A stretch of 64,000 nt of DNA from Mangrovimonas xylaniphaga (lineage in GTDB: Bacteria; Bacteroidota; Bacteroidia; Flavobacteriales; Flavobacteriaceae). Every line of letters starts with the position of its first letter. Position 1 is the stretch's first letter. This document shows positions 18,697 to 27,980 of this stretch, in pieces. The stretch covers positions 1 to 64,000 of the forward strand of contig NZ_LBIP01000013.1 in assembly GCF_001280435.1 (NCBI RefSeq). Reading direction: 5' to 3'. The notes beneath the pieces were generated by a model. That model was not told the origin of the DNA. It saw only the letters and a list, made by a program, of their open reading frames with translations, and ran no database searches. Made by a program: the position numbers and the translations under genes.

Positions 18697-19827
18697 TTAT
18701 AAACGCTTGTCCATTTGTTTAACCATCATATCTTTCCAGGTTCTAAAATCTCCCGCTAATATATGTTTTCTTGCTTCTCTAACCAACCATAAATAGAACC
18801 CTAGATTATGGATTGTGGCAATTTGTTTTCCTAAGAGCTCATTTACAGAGAACAAGTGACGTAAATAAGCCTTACTATATTCGGTATCTACAAAAGTGAT
18901 GCCCATAACATCAATTGGCGAAAAGTCATCTTCCCACTTTTTGTTTTTAATGTTGATGGTTCCATGGGCGGTAAACAACATTCCGTTACGGGCATTTCTT
19001 GTAGGCATTACACAGTCAAACATGTCAATACCTAACGCAATATTTTCCAAAATATTGATAGGGGTCCCAACTCCCATTAAATAACGAGGTTTATCCTCAG
19101 GTAAAATGGCTGTTACCACATCGGTCATGGCATACATTTCCTCTGCCGGCTCACCTACAGACAATCCTCCAATGGCATTTCCAACAGCGCCTGCATTGGC
19201 AATATATTCAGCAGATTGCTTTCTTAGATCTTTATAGGTACTCCCCTGAACAATTGGGAAAAACGCCTGACTGTAATCGTATTTAAACGGTACTTTATCC
19301 AAATGATTGATACATCTGTCCAACCAACGGTGGGTCATGTGCATGGAACGCTTGGCGTAGTTATAATCGCATGGGTACGGCGTACATTCATCAAAAGCCA
19401 TGATAATGTCCGCACCAATACTCCTTTGGATTTCCATTACATTTTCCGGAGTAAACGTATGGTAACTACCATCGATATGCGACTTGAACTTCACCCCTTC
19501 TTCCTTGATTTTTCTATTCCCAGAAAGCGAATACACTTGATACCCCCCAGAATCGGTCAAAATATTTCTGTCCCAATTCATGAACTTGTGCAATCCTCCT
19601 GCCTTTTCCAAAATGGAAGTTTGTGGTCGCAAATACAAGTGATAAGTATTTCCTAGAATGATATCTGGGTTGATTTCATCTTTCAATTCGCGCTGGTGCA
19701 CTCCTTTTACCGAGGCCACTGTTCCAACGGGCATAAAAATGGGAGTTTCAATAGTACCGTGATCGGTAGTAATTACCCCTGCTCTAGCACTACTTTGTGG
19801 GTCTTTCGCTTTTAAGTCAAATTTCAT
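18697..19827 (-). CDS. tgt: tRNA-guanine transglycosylase lacking zinc cysteines
   Basis: Exchanges G34 of GUN-anticodon tRNAs for preQ1 on the way to queuosine. It is 376 aa from the ATG at 19827. The frame extends 16 codons further, but MKFDLKAKDPQSSARAG is the family start. Present are GTVASVKGVHQRELK, LTDSGGYQVYSLSG, GGLSVGEP, PRYLMGVGTP and the nucleophile region FDCVMPTRNARNG. The zinc site CxCxxC, normally shortly after this, is replaced by SPIDVMGITFVDTEYSKAYL, which has no cysteine. The histidine ligand in ATIHNLGFY is kept. So three of four expected zinc ligands are absent, although the catalytic residues are intact. First gene of tgt-lptF/G-eamA. Confidence 0.93.
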   Translation of the reverse strand: MKFDLKAKDPQSSARAGVITTDHGTIETPIFMPVGTVASVKGVHQRELKDEINPDIILGNTYHLYLRPQTSILEKAGGLHKFMNWDRNILTDSGGYQVYSLSGNRKIKEEGVKFKSHIDGSYHTFTPENVMEIQRSIGADIIMAFDECTPYPCDYNYAKRSMHMTHRWLDRCINHLDKVPFKYDYSQAFFPIVQGSTYKDLRKQSAEYIANAGAVGNAIGGLSVGEPAEEMYAMTDVVTAILPEDKPRYLMGVGTPINILENIALGIDMFDCVMPTRNARNGMLFTAHGTINIKNKKWEDDFSPIDVMGITFVDTEYSKAYLRHLFSVNELLGKQIATIHNLGFYLWLVREARKHILAGDFRTWKDMMVKQMDKRL

Positions 19828-20020
19828 CTTTCTGCGTATAATTTTAACCAGCCCAAAACCGTATCCAAATCCCAAATAGAATCCGTAACTATCAAGTTTT
19901 CAGGACTAAAAAAATGTATCAATCCGCAAAGATAATTAACTAAACACGATCTCTCCTGATATTTAAAAATAAACTTTAAAAACTATGTTGAAAATGAGGC
20001 TAAAATACCTCTGAAATCGT

Positions 20021-20051
20021 TTTGTTTACGCCCTATAAAGCCTTATTTTAG
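20021..20051 (+). promoter_or_regulatory. probable transketolase promoter
   Basis: TTTG (20021-20024), a 19-nt spacer and TATTTTAG (20044-20051), one mismatch from TAnnTTTG, lie 25 nt before the ATG at 20077. Confidence 0.5.
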
Positions 20052-20076
20052 CGCCTTTAAAAAATACGTTTTAAAG

Positions 20077-20922
20077 ATGCCAAACACACAGCAATTAGAA
20101 GACTTAGTAATTCAAGTGCGTAGAGATATTCTACGTATGGTACACAAGGTAAACTCAGGTCACCCTGGGGGGTCTTTGGGATGTACCGAATTTATGGTAG
20201 CATTATACAATGAGATCATGGATAGAAAGGAAGGTTTTGATATGGACGGAATAGGTGAAGACCTTTTCTTCTTGTCAAACGGACACATTTCACCAGTATT
20301 TTACAGTGTACTTGCCAGAGCAGGATACTTCCCTGTAGAGGAGTTAAGCACATTCCGATTAATTGATTCCCGCTTACAGGGACACCCAACTACACACGAA
20401 GGGTTACCAGGTGTAAGAATTGCTTCTGGATCGTTGGGTCAAGGTATGTCTGTAGCACTTGGTGCTGCACAGGCCAAAAAAATGAATAACGACGCTCACT
20501 TAGTGTACAGTTTGCACGGAGACGGAGAGCTTCAAGAAGGTCAAAACTGGGAAGCTATCATGTATGCCTCTGCTAAAAAAGTAGACAACATTATCGCTAC
20601 AGTAGACTTGAACGGTCAACAAATTGACGGTGCAACAGACGAGGTATTGCCAATGGGTAACATCCGTGAAAAGTTTGAAGCATTTGGTTGGACTGTTGTT
20701 GAAATTGAAGAAGGAAATAACGTAGAAGCCATCATCAAAGGAATGGCTGAAGCCAAATCAAAAACAGGTCAAGGAAAACCAGTTTGTGTTTTATTAAAAA
20801 CCATTATGGGTAACGGTGTTGACTTTATGATGTACACTCACGAATGGCATGGTAAAGCTCCTAATGACGCACAATTGGAGAGTGGATTAAGCCAAAACCC
20901 TGAAACCTTAGGAGATTACTAA
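20077..20922 (+). CDS. transketolase, N-terminal (TPP-binding) subunit
   Basis: One half of a split transketolase, which moves two-carbon ketol units in the non-oxidative pentose phosphate pathway. At 281 aa it covers the pyrophosphate-binding domain only: [50 protein letters not shown], and the TPP/Mg motif [20 protein letters not shown] ending in DLNGQQIDG. It ends GDY* and is followed 17 nt later by the C-terminal subunit, so the two form an operon and a heteromeric enzyme. Confidence 0.93.
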   Translation: MPNTQQLEDLVIQVRRDILRMVHKVNSGHPGGSLGCTEFMVALYNEIMDRKEGFDMDGIGEDLFFLSNGHISPVFYSVLARAGYFPVEELSTFRLIDSRLQGHPTTHEGLPGVRIASGSLGQGMSVALGAAQAKKMNNDAHLVYSLHGDGELQEGQNWEAIMYASAKKVDNIIATVDLNGQQIDGATDEVLPMGNIREKFEAFGWTVVEIEEGNNVEAIIKGMAEAKSKTGQGKPVCVLLKTIMGNGVDFMMYTHEWHGKAPNDAQLESGLSQNPETLGDY

Positions 20923-20939
20923 TAACAACGCAACACAAA

Positions 20940-21893
20940 ATGAAAACATATACATATACAGAAAAGAAAGATACTAGAAGTGGATTTGGGGATGGTTTAA
21001 CCGAACTTGGACGTACCAATCCTGATGTTGTAGCGCTTTGTGCCGATTTGACTCCATCTTTGAAAATGGGTGATTTCATCAAGGAAAATCCAGAGCGTTT
21101 TTTCCAAATTGGAATTGCTGAAGCCAACATGATGGGTATTGCTGCTGGTTTGACAATTGGAGGAAAAATTCCTTTCACAGGAACTTTCGCCAATTTTTCA
21201 ACAGGTCGTGTTTATGACCAAATCCGTCAATCTATTGCCTATTCAGGTAAAAACGTAAAAATCTGTGCTTCTCACGCCGGTTTAACTTTAGGTGAAGATG
21301 GTGCAACCCACCAAATCCTTGAAGATATCGGGTTAATGAAAATGCTTCCTGGAATGACGGTAATCAATCCTTGTGATTACAACCAAACCAAAGCTGCTAC
21401 AATCGCAATCGCAGAACATGAAGGTCCAGTTTACTTACGTTTCGGACGTCCATCTGTGCCAATCTTTACGCCTGCCGATCAAAAATTTGAAATCGGAAAA
21501 GCGATTCAGTTAACTGAAGGAACGGATGTTACCATCGTAGCAACTGGTCACTTGGTATGGGAAGCTTTGGAAGCGTCTAAAGCATTGTACGAGCAAGGTA
21601 TCTCTGCAGAGATTATCAACATCCACACCATCAAACCATTGGATGAGAAAGCTATTTTGGATTCTGTTGCTAAAACAGGTTGTATTGTAACTGCGGAAGA
21701 GCACAATTACCTTGGTGGTCTGGGAGAAAGTGTTGCTAGAGTTTTGGCAACAAACAATCCAACGCCTCAAGAATTTGTAGCTACTCAAGATACTTTTGGT
21801 GAATCTGGAACTCCAGCTCAATTGATGGACAAGTACGGATTGAACGCTGAAGCTATCGTGAAGGCCGCCCAAACTGTAATGAAAAGAAAATAA
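20940..21893 (+). CDS. transketolase, C-terminal subunit
   Basis: The second half of the split transketolase, 317 aa. It has the pyrimidine-binding domain ([40 protein letters not shown] with the catalytic Glu, [20 protein letters not shown]) and the transketolase C-terminal domain (from about residue 190, [20 protein letters not shown]). It must pair with the product of the gene 17 nt upstream. Split transketolases are widespread in Bacteroidota, archaea and some Firmicutes, so this is not a broken gene. Confidence 0.93.
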   Translation: MKTYTYTEKKDTRSGFGDGLTELGRTNPDVVALCADLTPSLKMGDFIKENPERFFQIGIAEANMMGIAAGLTIGGKIPFTGTFANFSTGRVYDQIRQSIAYSGKNVKICASHAGLTLGEDGATHQILEDIGLMKMLPGMTVINPCDYNQTKAATIAIAEHEGPVYLRFGRPSVPIFTPADQKFEIGKAIQLTEGTDVTIVATGHLVWEALEASKALYEQGISAEIINIHTIKPLDEKAILDSVAKTGCIVTAEEHNYLGGLGESVARVLATNNPTPQEFVATQDTFGESGTPAQLMDKYGLNAEAIVKAAQTVMKRK

Positions 21894-21947
21894 TAACTGT
21901 TTCCTGACGTTTTAGACGGTATAACCCAAATCTAAAACAGAGTATTT

Positions 21948-22586
21948 ATGAAAACGTTACAGGATCTTTTCAAACCAAGAAATAAGAATTACGGCAAAGC
22001 CTTTGGCCTACTGTGTGTCATCATACTTACAACGGCCCTTAACCATAAAGCCCAAGCACAGGATTTAATTGGTTATGGACTAAAAGGAGGATTGAATTAC
22101 AGTACCAATGGTGAATATTTTGAAGCTGCTTCGGTGAGTTACAAATCTCCCGATAGAAATATCGGGTTCCATTTTGGGCTCTTCGGAAAAATAGGTGGTC
22201 GTTTGTATTTTAGACCGGAATTGGTGTATACCAATACCAAAAGTGAATACGACAACGACGACCTGAAGGTTCAAAAACTGGATGCCCCAATGCTTTTAGG
22301 GTTTAGAGTTGTTGGTCCATTGCATGTTTTTGCAGGACCGTCTTTTCAATATATTTTAAAGACTGAATTTGGTGATAACACAATTGACCAAATTGAAAAC
22401 GACTTTACCACCGGGCTTAATTTTGGTGTGGGTGTCACTATTGATAAGTTGAGTATTGATTTAAGGTACGAAAGAGGTTTCAATTCCAACGAAGCCAAAT
22501 TTCTGAACAATGACCTTAGCATTTTACAAGACCGAATCGATACACGTCCTGACCAATTCATCTTAAGTTTGGCATTGTTTCTATAA
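21948..22586 (+). CDS. outer-membrane beta-barrel protein (PorT-like)
   Basis: A 212-aa exported protein. It has a hydrophobic signal segment (about 17-37, ending NHKAQAQ) and then alternating hydrophobic/polar strands (LIGYGLKGGLNYSTNGEYF, NIGFHFGLFGKIGGRLYFRP) ending in an aromatic-rich C-terminal strand FILSLALFL, consistent with a small eight-stranded barrel of the outer-membrane-beta-barrel (PorT/OmpW-like) family. No function can be assigned. It lies 54 nt after the transketolase subunit and may be read through from that promoter. A strong terminator follows. Confidence 0.75.
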   Translation: MKTLQDLFKPRNKNYGKAFGLLCVIILTTALNHKAQAQDLIGYGLKGGLNYSTNGEYFEAASVSYKSPDRNIGFHFGLFGKIGGRLYFRPELVYTNTKSEYDNDDLKVQKLDAPMLLGFRVVGPLHVFAGPSFQYILKTEFGDNTIDQIENDFTTGLNFGVGVTIDKLSIDLRYERGFNSNEAKFLNNDLSILQDRIDTRPDQFILSLALFL

Positions 22587-22606
22587 TACGCCGTAACCAA
22601 CATTAT

Positions 22607-22640
22607 AAAAAAAGCCCCGAGATTACTCGGGGCTTTTTTA
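22607..22640. terminator. bidirectional terminator between the barrel gene and hisS
   Basis: GCCCCGAG (22614-22621) pairs with CTCGGGGC (22626-22633) around an ATTA loop, with A and T tracts on both sides. It serves two convergent genes. Confidence 0.9.
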
Positions 22641-22656
22641 ATTTATAAAGGTTTTG

Positions 22657-24027
22657 TTATTTAAGTCTTCCCACCAATTCTTCTAAGAATATGGTTTGCT
22701 GTTCTCCAGTGGCCATGTTTTTTAAGGTAAAGGTATTAGAATTTAATTCAGACTCCCCTACCATCACCACAAACGGCACTTCGCGTTTATTGGCAAAGTT
22801 CATTTGCTTTTTCATCTTAGCGGCATCTGGATACATTTCTGCAGCCACTCCTTGCTTACGAAGTTCCTTAATAGCCTTTAAACAACCTAAGGCTTCGGCT
22901 TCTCCAAAATTGATAAACAAAACTTTTATATTTTCCGTAATGGTTGGAGGGAATAAATCCAGCTCTTCCAAAACCAAATAGATTCTGTCCAATCCAAAAC
23001 TAATTCCAACACCACTCACGTCCTTCAACCCAAAAATTCCGGTTAAGTCGTCATAACGACCTCCACCACCAATGGATCCCATTGCTACGCCTTTTGGTGC
23101 AGACACTTCAAAAATAGCACCTGTATAATAGTTCAAACCTCTAGCCAAGGTTACGTCCAATTGTAATTTGGCGGTTTGCAATCCTAATTCGGTAATGGCA
23201 TTGTCAATGAACTGTAATTCCTCGATTCCTTTTTTACCATCTTCCGAAGTATTTAAGATTTCACCTAGCGCAGCCACCTGCTCTTCAAAAGTTCCAGAAA
23301 GTGAAAACAACGGTTGCAATTTGTCAATCCCCTCTTGCGGAATCCCTTTGCCCAACATTTCTTCTTTAACTTTCTCCTCACCTATTTTATCAAGCTTGTC
23401 CAAGGCCACTGTGAAATCGATCAATTTATCATGTGCCCCGATCACTTCGGCAATACCCGATAATATTTTACGGTTGTTGATTTTAATGGTCACACCTTTC
23501 AACTTCAAAGTAGTGAATACGGCATCGTACAACTGTACAAACTCCACTTCCTGCCATAGGGATTTAGACCCCACCACATCGGCATCACATTGGTAAAATT
23601 CTCTAAAACGCCCCTTCTGCGGTCTATCTGCTCTCCAAACCGGTTGGATCTGGTAACGCTTAAACGGAAATTCAATTTCGTTTTGGTGCTGTACCACGAA
23701 TCTAGCAAATGGCACCGTTAAGTCATAACGCAGGGCCTTTTCGGAAATTTTGGAGGTCATTTTTTGGGCATCTTTTTCAGCATATAATGCATCGTCTACC
23801 TTTCCTAAAAAATCCCCGGAATTCAAAATCTTGAAAATAAGGCGGTCACCTTCATCACCATATTTCCCCATTAAGGTTTCCGAATTCTCAAAACTTGGCG
23901 TTTCTATAGGTTGAAACCCGAAGGCTTCAAAGTTCGCTTTAATAGTATTGAAAATATAATTTCGCTTTGCCACCTCCATGGGGCCAAAATCTCTCGTACC
24001 TTTTGGTATTCCTGGTTTTTTTGCCAT
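22657..24027 (-). CDS. hisS: histidine--tRNA ligase
   Basis: Charges tRNA-His. The 456-aa class II synthetase starts [20 protein letters not shown], with motif 1 around [20 protein letters not shown], motif 2 around [20 protein letters not shown], the HisRS-specific [14 protein letters not shown], the motif 3 region [12 protein letters not shown], and a C-terminal anticodon-binding domain ([20 protein letters not shown] to the end). A minus-strand TATTTTTG box at 24054-24047 lies 19 nt before the start codon and is the likely -7 element. Confidence 0.96.
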   Translation of the reverse strand: MAKKPGIPKGTRDFGPMEVAKRNYIFNTIKANFEAFGFQPIETPSFENSETLMGKYGDEGDRLIFKILNSGDFLGKVDDALYAEKDAQKMTSKISEKALRYDLTVPFARFVVQHQNEIEFPFKRYQIQPVWRADRPQKGRFREFYQCDADVVGSKSLWQEVEFVQLYDAVFTTLKLKGVTIKINNRKILSGIAEVIGAHDKLIDFTVALDKLDKIGEEKVKEEMLGKGIPQEGIDKLQPLFSLSGTFEEQVAALGEILNTSEDGKKGIEELQFIDNAITELGLQTAKLQLDVTLARGLNYYTGAIFEVSAPKGVAMGSIGGGGRYDDLTGIFGLKDVSGVGISFGLDRIYLVLEELDLFPPTITENIKVLFINFGEAEALGCLKAIKELRKQGVAAEMYPDAAKMKKQMNFANKREVPFVVMVGESELNSNTFTLKNMATGEQQTIFLEELVGRLK

Positions 24028-24158
24028 ATCTAACGTTATTGAACCACAAAAATATTATAATTTTTACTGGCAGTCATAAGTTATTTCGATTTTATAGTAA
24101 CTTTATTGGGTATTTAAAGTCTTATAGAAAAAGACACCAATTATAGAATTCCTTTTGA

Positions 24159-25400
24159 ATGTTTTCACTGGCCAAAGAAAATTTTAAAATCGCCCTAGAC
24201 TCCGTAAAAAGTCAAGTATTACGAACTGTTTTAACTGTTTTGATCATTGCCATTGGCATCACGGCCTTGGTGGGTATTTTGAGCGCTGTTTCCAATTTGG
24301 AACACACCATTTCAAGCGACTTTTCCTCTATGGGAGCCAATACTTTCAACATCCAACGCTATAAGTTTACTGTGGAGCGCCACGGGAGAAGGGAACGTCC
24401 CAAAAACAACCCAATCATTACCTACCGAAATGCAAAGGATTTTGAAGACCAATACAATTATCCCTATACCCAAACTTCTATTTCGTTTTACGGAACTTCT
24501 TCCGCAGAAGTAAAATATGAAAACAAAAAAACCGATCCCGAAGTTGCCGTAATTGGGGCCAATGAGCAGTTTATCCAAAATTCGGGGCTTGAAATTGAAG
24601 ACGGTAGAGACTTCAATTTTTTTGACATTGAAAACAATAATAGTGTCTGCGTAATAGGAAGCGACCTTAAAAAAGCACTGTTGGACAACATTAATCCCAT
24701 CAATCAAGTTTTAAGTGTTCGCGGCGCAAAGTTTAAGGTAATTGGAGTCCTAAAATCTAAAGGATCCACTTTTGGAAACAACCAAGATCTTAGAATGATC
24801 ATTCCGCTGCAAAAAGCCAGAAGCATGTTTACCAATGCTGACATCAATTACAGCATTAGCGTAAAAACCGATAAAAATGACATGCTTGAAGGCGCACAGG
24901 ACCATGCCGTAAGTACCTTTAGAAACATTAGAAAACTTAACCCTGTTGAAGAAGACAACTTTGCTATTGAACGTAGCGACGATCTTTTGAACCGAATTGG
25001 TTCCATGACCACGTACCTCTACATCGCGGCTTGGGTAATTAGCATCATTACCATCATTGGCTCATCCATAGCTTTAATGAACATCTTGTTTGTTTCGGTT
25101 ACGGAACGCACCCGTGAAATAGGGGTTAGAAAAGCTTTGGGTGCCAAACGAAAAACCATTGCTTTTCAGTTTTTTATGGAAGCCATTCTTATTGGGCAAA
25201 TGGGAGGAATTGTAGGCATTATACTAGGTAGTATTATCGGGTTTGCCTTTGCAAAGATAGCCGACTTCGATTTTGTCATTCCATGGCTGGCCATGTTCTC
25301 GGCTTTTACCATTGCCTTTGTTGTGGCTATTGTGGCAGGATTGCTTCCCGCCATCAAAGCCGCCAAATTAGATCCCATTGAATCCTTAAGATACGAGTAG
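24159..25400 (+). CDS. ABC transporter permease (MacB/FtsX type)
   Basis: A 413-aa inner-membrane protein with the MacB topology: one N-terminal helix (about 20-45, VLTVLIIAIGITALVGIL), a long periplasmic MacB-PCD domain (about 50-275), and three C-terminal helices (about 285-405) with the conserved VTERTREIGVRKALGAKRKT coupling segment and the ending GLLPAIKAAKLDPIESLRYE. Such permeases work with an ABC ATPase to move lipoproteins, peptides or drugs, or to drive periplasmic partners. No ATPase gene is adjacent, so the partner must be encoded elsewhere. Confidence 0.9.
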   Translation: MFSLAKENFKIALDSVKSQVLRTVLTVLIIAIGITALVGILSAVSNLEHTISSDFSSMGANTFNIQRYKFTVERHGRRERPKNNPIITYRNAKDFEDQYNYPYTQTSISFYGTSSAEVKYENKKTDPEVAVIGANEQFIQNSGLEIEDGRDFNFFDIENNNSVCVIGSDLKKALLDNINPINQVLSVRGAKFKVIGVLKSKGSTFGNNQDLRMIIPLQKARSMFTNADINYSISVKTDKNDMLEGAQDHAVSTFRNIRKLNPVEEDNFAIERSDDLLNRIGSMTTYLYIAAWVISIITIIGSSIALMNILFVSVTERTREIGVRKALGAKRKTIAFQFFMEAILIGQMGGIVGIILGSIIGFAFAKIADFDFVIPWLAMFSAFTIAFVVAIVAGLLPAIKAAKLDPIESLRYE

Positions 25401-25404
25401 CCTA

Positions 25405-25872
25405 TTAATTGATAAGCTTATCAAAATAGGTATAAAGTTCACCTTTGGTGATTACCCCACCTTGCTGGATGAGCTTAAACTTATCTAAAGCCTTATCTTC
25501 GGTATACTCTTTTTTTGCATTTAAGAACTCTACGTCCTCATCCATCAGGTTTTCACGCAACCAATTAAAACCATCCCTTGAAGTTAAATCAATGGCATTT
25601 TTAAGATGAATGGCAATAAGCTGCATGTGCTCTTCGGTGAAATAGAACAAGTGTATTTGTTGGGGTGAAATATGTTCTAAATAATCTACCTTTCCCAAAA
25701 CACCTTCCCAAACCAAATCACTGAACACATCAAGCTCCTGTTCCGCTACTTCGGGTTTGTTGGCTTTGATATCTGCCCATTCATCTGCCGTAATGGATTG
25801 CGTTGCCAAAAAATTGATAAACTCTTTGTGCAATTCTTCAAATTGCTCTTTGGTAAGCCTTGAATATTTCAT
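25405..25872 (-). CDS. conserved flavobacterial protein, unknown function (DUF6495-like)
   Basis: A 155-aa acidic cytoplasmic protein with no signal peptide or membrane helix. It begins MKYSRLTKEQFEELHKEFIN. From memory this resembles the DUF6495 family found throughout Flavobacteriia, but I cannot confirm the number. It is helix-rich with many Glu/Asp/Lys and no visible catalytic motif. It ends 4 nt from the convergent ABC permease gene with no terminator between them. The terminator at 25891-25926 lies upstream of it and separates it from the rplI operon. Confidence 0.7.
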   Translation of the reverse strand: MKYSRLTKEQFEELHKEFINFLATQSITADEWADIKANKPEVAEQELDVFSDLVWEGVLGKVDYLEHISPQQIHLFYFTEEHMQLIAIHLKNAIDLTSRDGFNWLRENLMDEDVEFLNAKKEYTEDKALDKFKLIQQGGVITKGELYTYFDKLIN

Positions 25873-25890
25873 GTGTAAATTTTATATAAT

Positions 25891-25926
25891 TAAAAAGCCT
25901 CAATCCAAAGGGTTGAGGCTTTTTTG
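25891..25926 (-). terminator. terminator of the rpsF-rpsR-rplI operon
   Basis: GCCTCAATCC pairs with GGTTGAGGC (one wobble pair) around a short AAAG loop, with A/T tracts on both flanks. It follows rplI on the minus strand. Confidence 0.85.
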
Positions 25927-25943
25927 TAATATGATGTTGCGAA

Positions 25944-26393
25944 TTATGCTTCAGCAATAACTTCAAATGGTAAAGCAACAGTCACTTCACGGTGCAATCT
26001 TACAACTGCCTCGTATTTTCCTAATCTCTTAACAGAACCACCAATTACATTGATGAATTTCTTCTCGATAGTGTGACCTTCTTTTTGTAAAGCATCAGCC
26101 AAATCAATGCTGGTTACAGAACCAAACAATTTATCTCCAGCACCAGCCTTAGAAGCGATCTTGATTTCCAAAGCTTTCAAAGCCTCAGCAATTTTAGTAG
26201 CCTCGTCAACAATTTTCTTTTCTTTAAAAGCTCTTTGCTTTAAAGTCTCTGCCAATACTTTTTTAGCAGAAGCTGTAGCCATTACAGCAAATCCTTGAGG
26301 AATCAAAAAGTTTCTACCATAACCGTTCTTAACTGTTACAATATCGTCTTTAAATCCTAAATTTTCAACGTCTTGTCTTAATATAAGTTCCAT
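25944..26393 (-). CDS. rplI: 50S ribosomal protein L9
   Basis: A 149-aa ribosomal protein with an N-terminal 23S-binding domain, a long connecting helix and a C-terminal domain that reaches across the ribosome and helps frame maintenance. It begins MELILRQDVENLGFKDDIVT and contains KNGYGRNFLIPQGFAVMAT, the bL9 signature, followed by the helix rich in Ala/Lys/Glu. It is the last gene of rpsF-rpsR-rplI and lies 13 nt after rpsR. Confidence 0.97.
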   Translation of the reverse strand: MELILRQDVENLGFKDDIVTVKNGYGRNFLIPQGFAVMATASAKKVLAETLKQRAFKEKKIVDEATKIAEALKALEIKIASKAGAGDKLFGSVTSIDLADALQKEGHTIEKKFINVIGGSVKRLGKYEAVVRLHREVTVALPFEVIAEA

Positions 26394-26406
26394 AGTTATT
26401 GGTATT

Positions 26407-26703
26407 TTATTTTAATAAATCTGCTACATATGGCATCAACGCAAGGTGACGCGCTCTCTTTACAGCTACAGATACTTTTCTTTGGTATTTCAAAGAAGTT
26501 CCTGTTAAACGTCTTGGTAACAATTTACCTTGCTCGTTTACAAACTTCAATAAGAAATCTGGATCTTTGTAATCTACATACTTAATTCCAGACTTTTTAA
26601 AACGACAATATTTCTTCGTTTTGCTAGTATCGATGTTTAATGGAGTAAGATATCTGATCTCTCCATCTTTCTTTCCTTTTGCTTGTTGTTCGATTGAAGA
26701 CAT
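26407..26703 (-). CDS. rpsR: 30S ribosomal protein S18
   Basis: A 98-aa protein of the 30S platform that forms a heterodimer with S6. It has the bS18 signature [20 protein letters not shown] ... [21 protein letters not shown] longer N-terminal extension ([20 protein letters not shown]) is usual in Bacteroidota. Only one Cys is present, so it is a zinc-free form. It lies between rpsF and rplI, with a 3-nt gap to rpsF. Confidence 0.97.
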   Translation of the reverse strand: MSSIEQQAKGKKDGEIRYLTPLNIDTSKTKKYCRFKKSGIKYVDYKDPDFLLKFVNEQGKLLPRRLTGTSLKYQRKVSVAVKRARHLALMPYVADLLK

Positions 26704-26706
26704 AAT

Positions 26707-27045
26707 TTACGCTTTTTGTTTGTTTCTAGTTCTTCTCTTTTCAGCCCAAGCAATTGCATGCTTGTCTAATTTCACGGTCAAGTAACGCATAAAACGCTCG
26801 TCACGTCTGAACTCCAATTCTAGCGGAGAAATAACCTCACCATCTACAGTGTACTCAAATAAGTGATAGAAACCACTTTTTTTGTTTTGGATTGGATACG
26901 CCAATTTTTTAAGCCCCCAATCTTCTTTGGCTATCATCTTTGCCCCTCTAGAAACAAGAAAATCTTCGTATTTCTCTACTGTTTCCTTTACCTGAGTCTC
27001 AGATAAAACGGGATTTAAGATGAAAACAGTTTCATAATGATTCAT
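26707..27045 (-). CDS. rpsF: 30S ribosomal protein S6
   Basis: A 112-aa protein, partner of S18. It begins MNHYETVFILNPVLSETQVK, with the bS6 signature AKEDWGLKKLAYPIQNKKSG and a basic tail (WAEKRRTRNKQKA). First gene of the rpsF-rpsR-rplI operon. The promoter at 27077-27107 lies about 30 nt upstream, so the leader is short. Confidence 0.97.
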   Translation of the reverse strand: MNHYETVFILNPVLSETQVKETVEKYEDFLVSRGAKMIAKEDWGLKKLAYPIQNKKSGFYHLFEYTVDGEVISPLELEFRRDERFMRYLTVKLDKHAIAWAEKRRTRNKQKA

Positions 27046-27076
27046 ATAAAAATGTATTTATAATTAAAAATGGGTG

Positions 27077-27107
27077 CAAAAATAACCATTATTTCCAACA
27101 CTAACAA
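27077..27107 (-). promoter_or_regulatory. rpsF operon promoter
   Basis: On the minus strand, TTG (27107-27105), a 20-nt spacer and TATTTTTG (27084-27077) fit the flavobacterial consensus. Confidence 0.65.
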
Positions 27108-27243
27108 CATTTTTTCAATTAAAAAACTGGACTTTGCGCCTCAATAAATTTTTGTTAAAAATAACGTTTTACCGATGTTTTTTGGTTTTTATCCGAATTT
27201 TTTGTACTATTGTCGATATCTTAACCTAAAACACAACAATGTT

Positions 27244-27939
27244 ATGACTTTAAACTGTGTAGTAGTTGATGATTCCGCGATACAACGCTTATCCATCGTA
27301 AAGTTAATAGAGAACCACCCTTCTCTTAATTTAATTGCTGAATACAGCAGTGCTTTGGAAACCAAAAATGGTTTAAACACGCACAAAGTCGATTTAATCT
27401 TTTTAGACATCGAAATGCCCGTTTTGAATGGGTTTGAATTATTGGACGTATTAAATAATAAGCCCCAAATTATTTTTGTGACCGGTAAAACAGAGTATGC
27501 CTTCAAAGCATTTAATTACGACGCTACCGACTACCTTCAAAAACCAATCACAAGAGAACGCTTTAATATTTCAGTAGACAAGGCCATTGAACAGCACAAG
27601 CTAAAAATGGACTTTAACGAAACTGACGGCGAGCACATCTTTGTAAAGAGCAACCTTAAAAAACGTAAAGTATATATTAAGGACATAAAATGGATTGAAG
27701 CTCTTGGTGACTATGTAAAATTGGTAACCGAGGAAAACAGCCTTGTAGTACTTTCTACAATGAAAGCTTTTGAAAAAGAACTTCCAGAAGGCAAGTTTTT
27801 AAGAATCCACAAATCATATATCGTTAACCTGGATAAGGTAGACAGATTTAACAGTAAAAATGTAGAAGTTGGTGCTTACGAGATTCCGTTAAGTAGAAAC
27901 AAGAAGACCCAACTAGTAGACGCTTTAAATAATATTTAA
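27244..27939 (+). CDS. LytTR-family response regulator
   Basis: A 231-aa two-component regulator. The N-terminal receiver domain (about 1-120) has VVVDDSAI, the phospho-acceptor region VDLIFLDIEMP and the K of DYLQKPIT. The C-terminal LytTR DNA-binding domain (about 135-230) shows IFVKSNLKKRKVYIKDIKWI, YVKLVTEE and FLRIHKSYIVNLDKVDRF. The frame is open 23 codons further upstream, but those codons encode a non-conserved, hydrophobic stretch. I chose the ATG at 27244, where the receiver begins. No histidine kinase lies nearby, so it is an orphan here. In Bacteroidota such regulators usually pair with a membrane LytS/YpdA-like kinase encoded elsewhere. Confidence 0.9.
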   Translation: MTLNCVVVDDSAIQRLSIVKLIENHPSLNLIAEYSSALETKNGLNTHKVDLIFLDIEMPVLNGFELLDVLNNKPQIIFVTGKTEYAFKAFNYDATDYLQKPITRERFNISVDKAIEQHKLKMDFNETDGEHIFVKSNLKKRKVYIKDIKWIEALGDYVKLVTEENSLVVLSTMKAFEKELPEGKFLRIHKSYIVNLDKVDRFNSKNVEVGAYEIPLSRNKKTQLVDALNNI

Positions 27940-27980
27940 TAGGACACTCCCCTAAAGTTTAGGTAAGGATAAAGTCATTA

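Noticed and set aside
20077-21893. A transketolase gene broken by a stop codon.
   Set aside because: The two parts are complete domains with their own starts, the usual two-subunit form in Bacteroidota.
27175-27243. A longer LytTR regulator.
   Set aside because: The first 23 codons are hydrophobic and unconserved; the receiver domain starts at the ATG at 27244.
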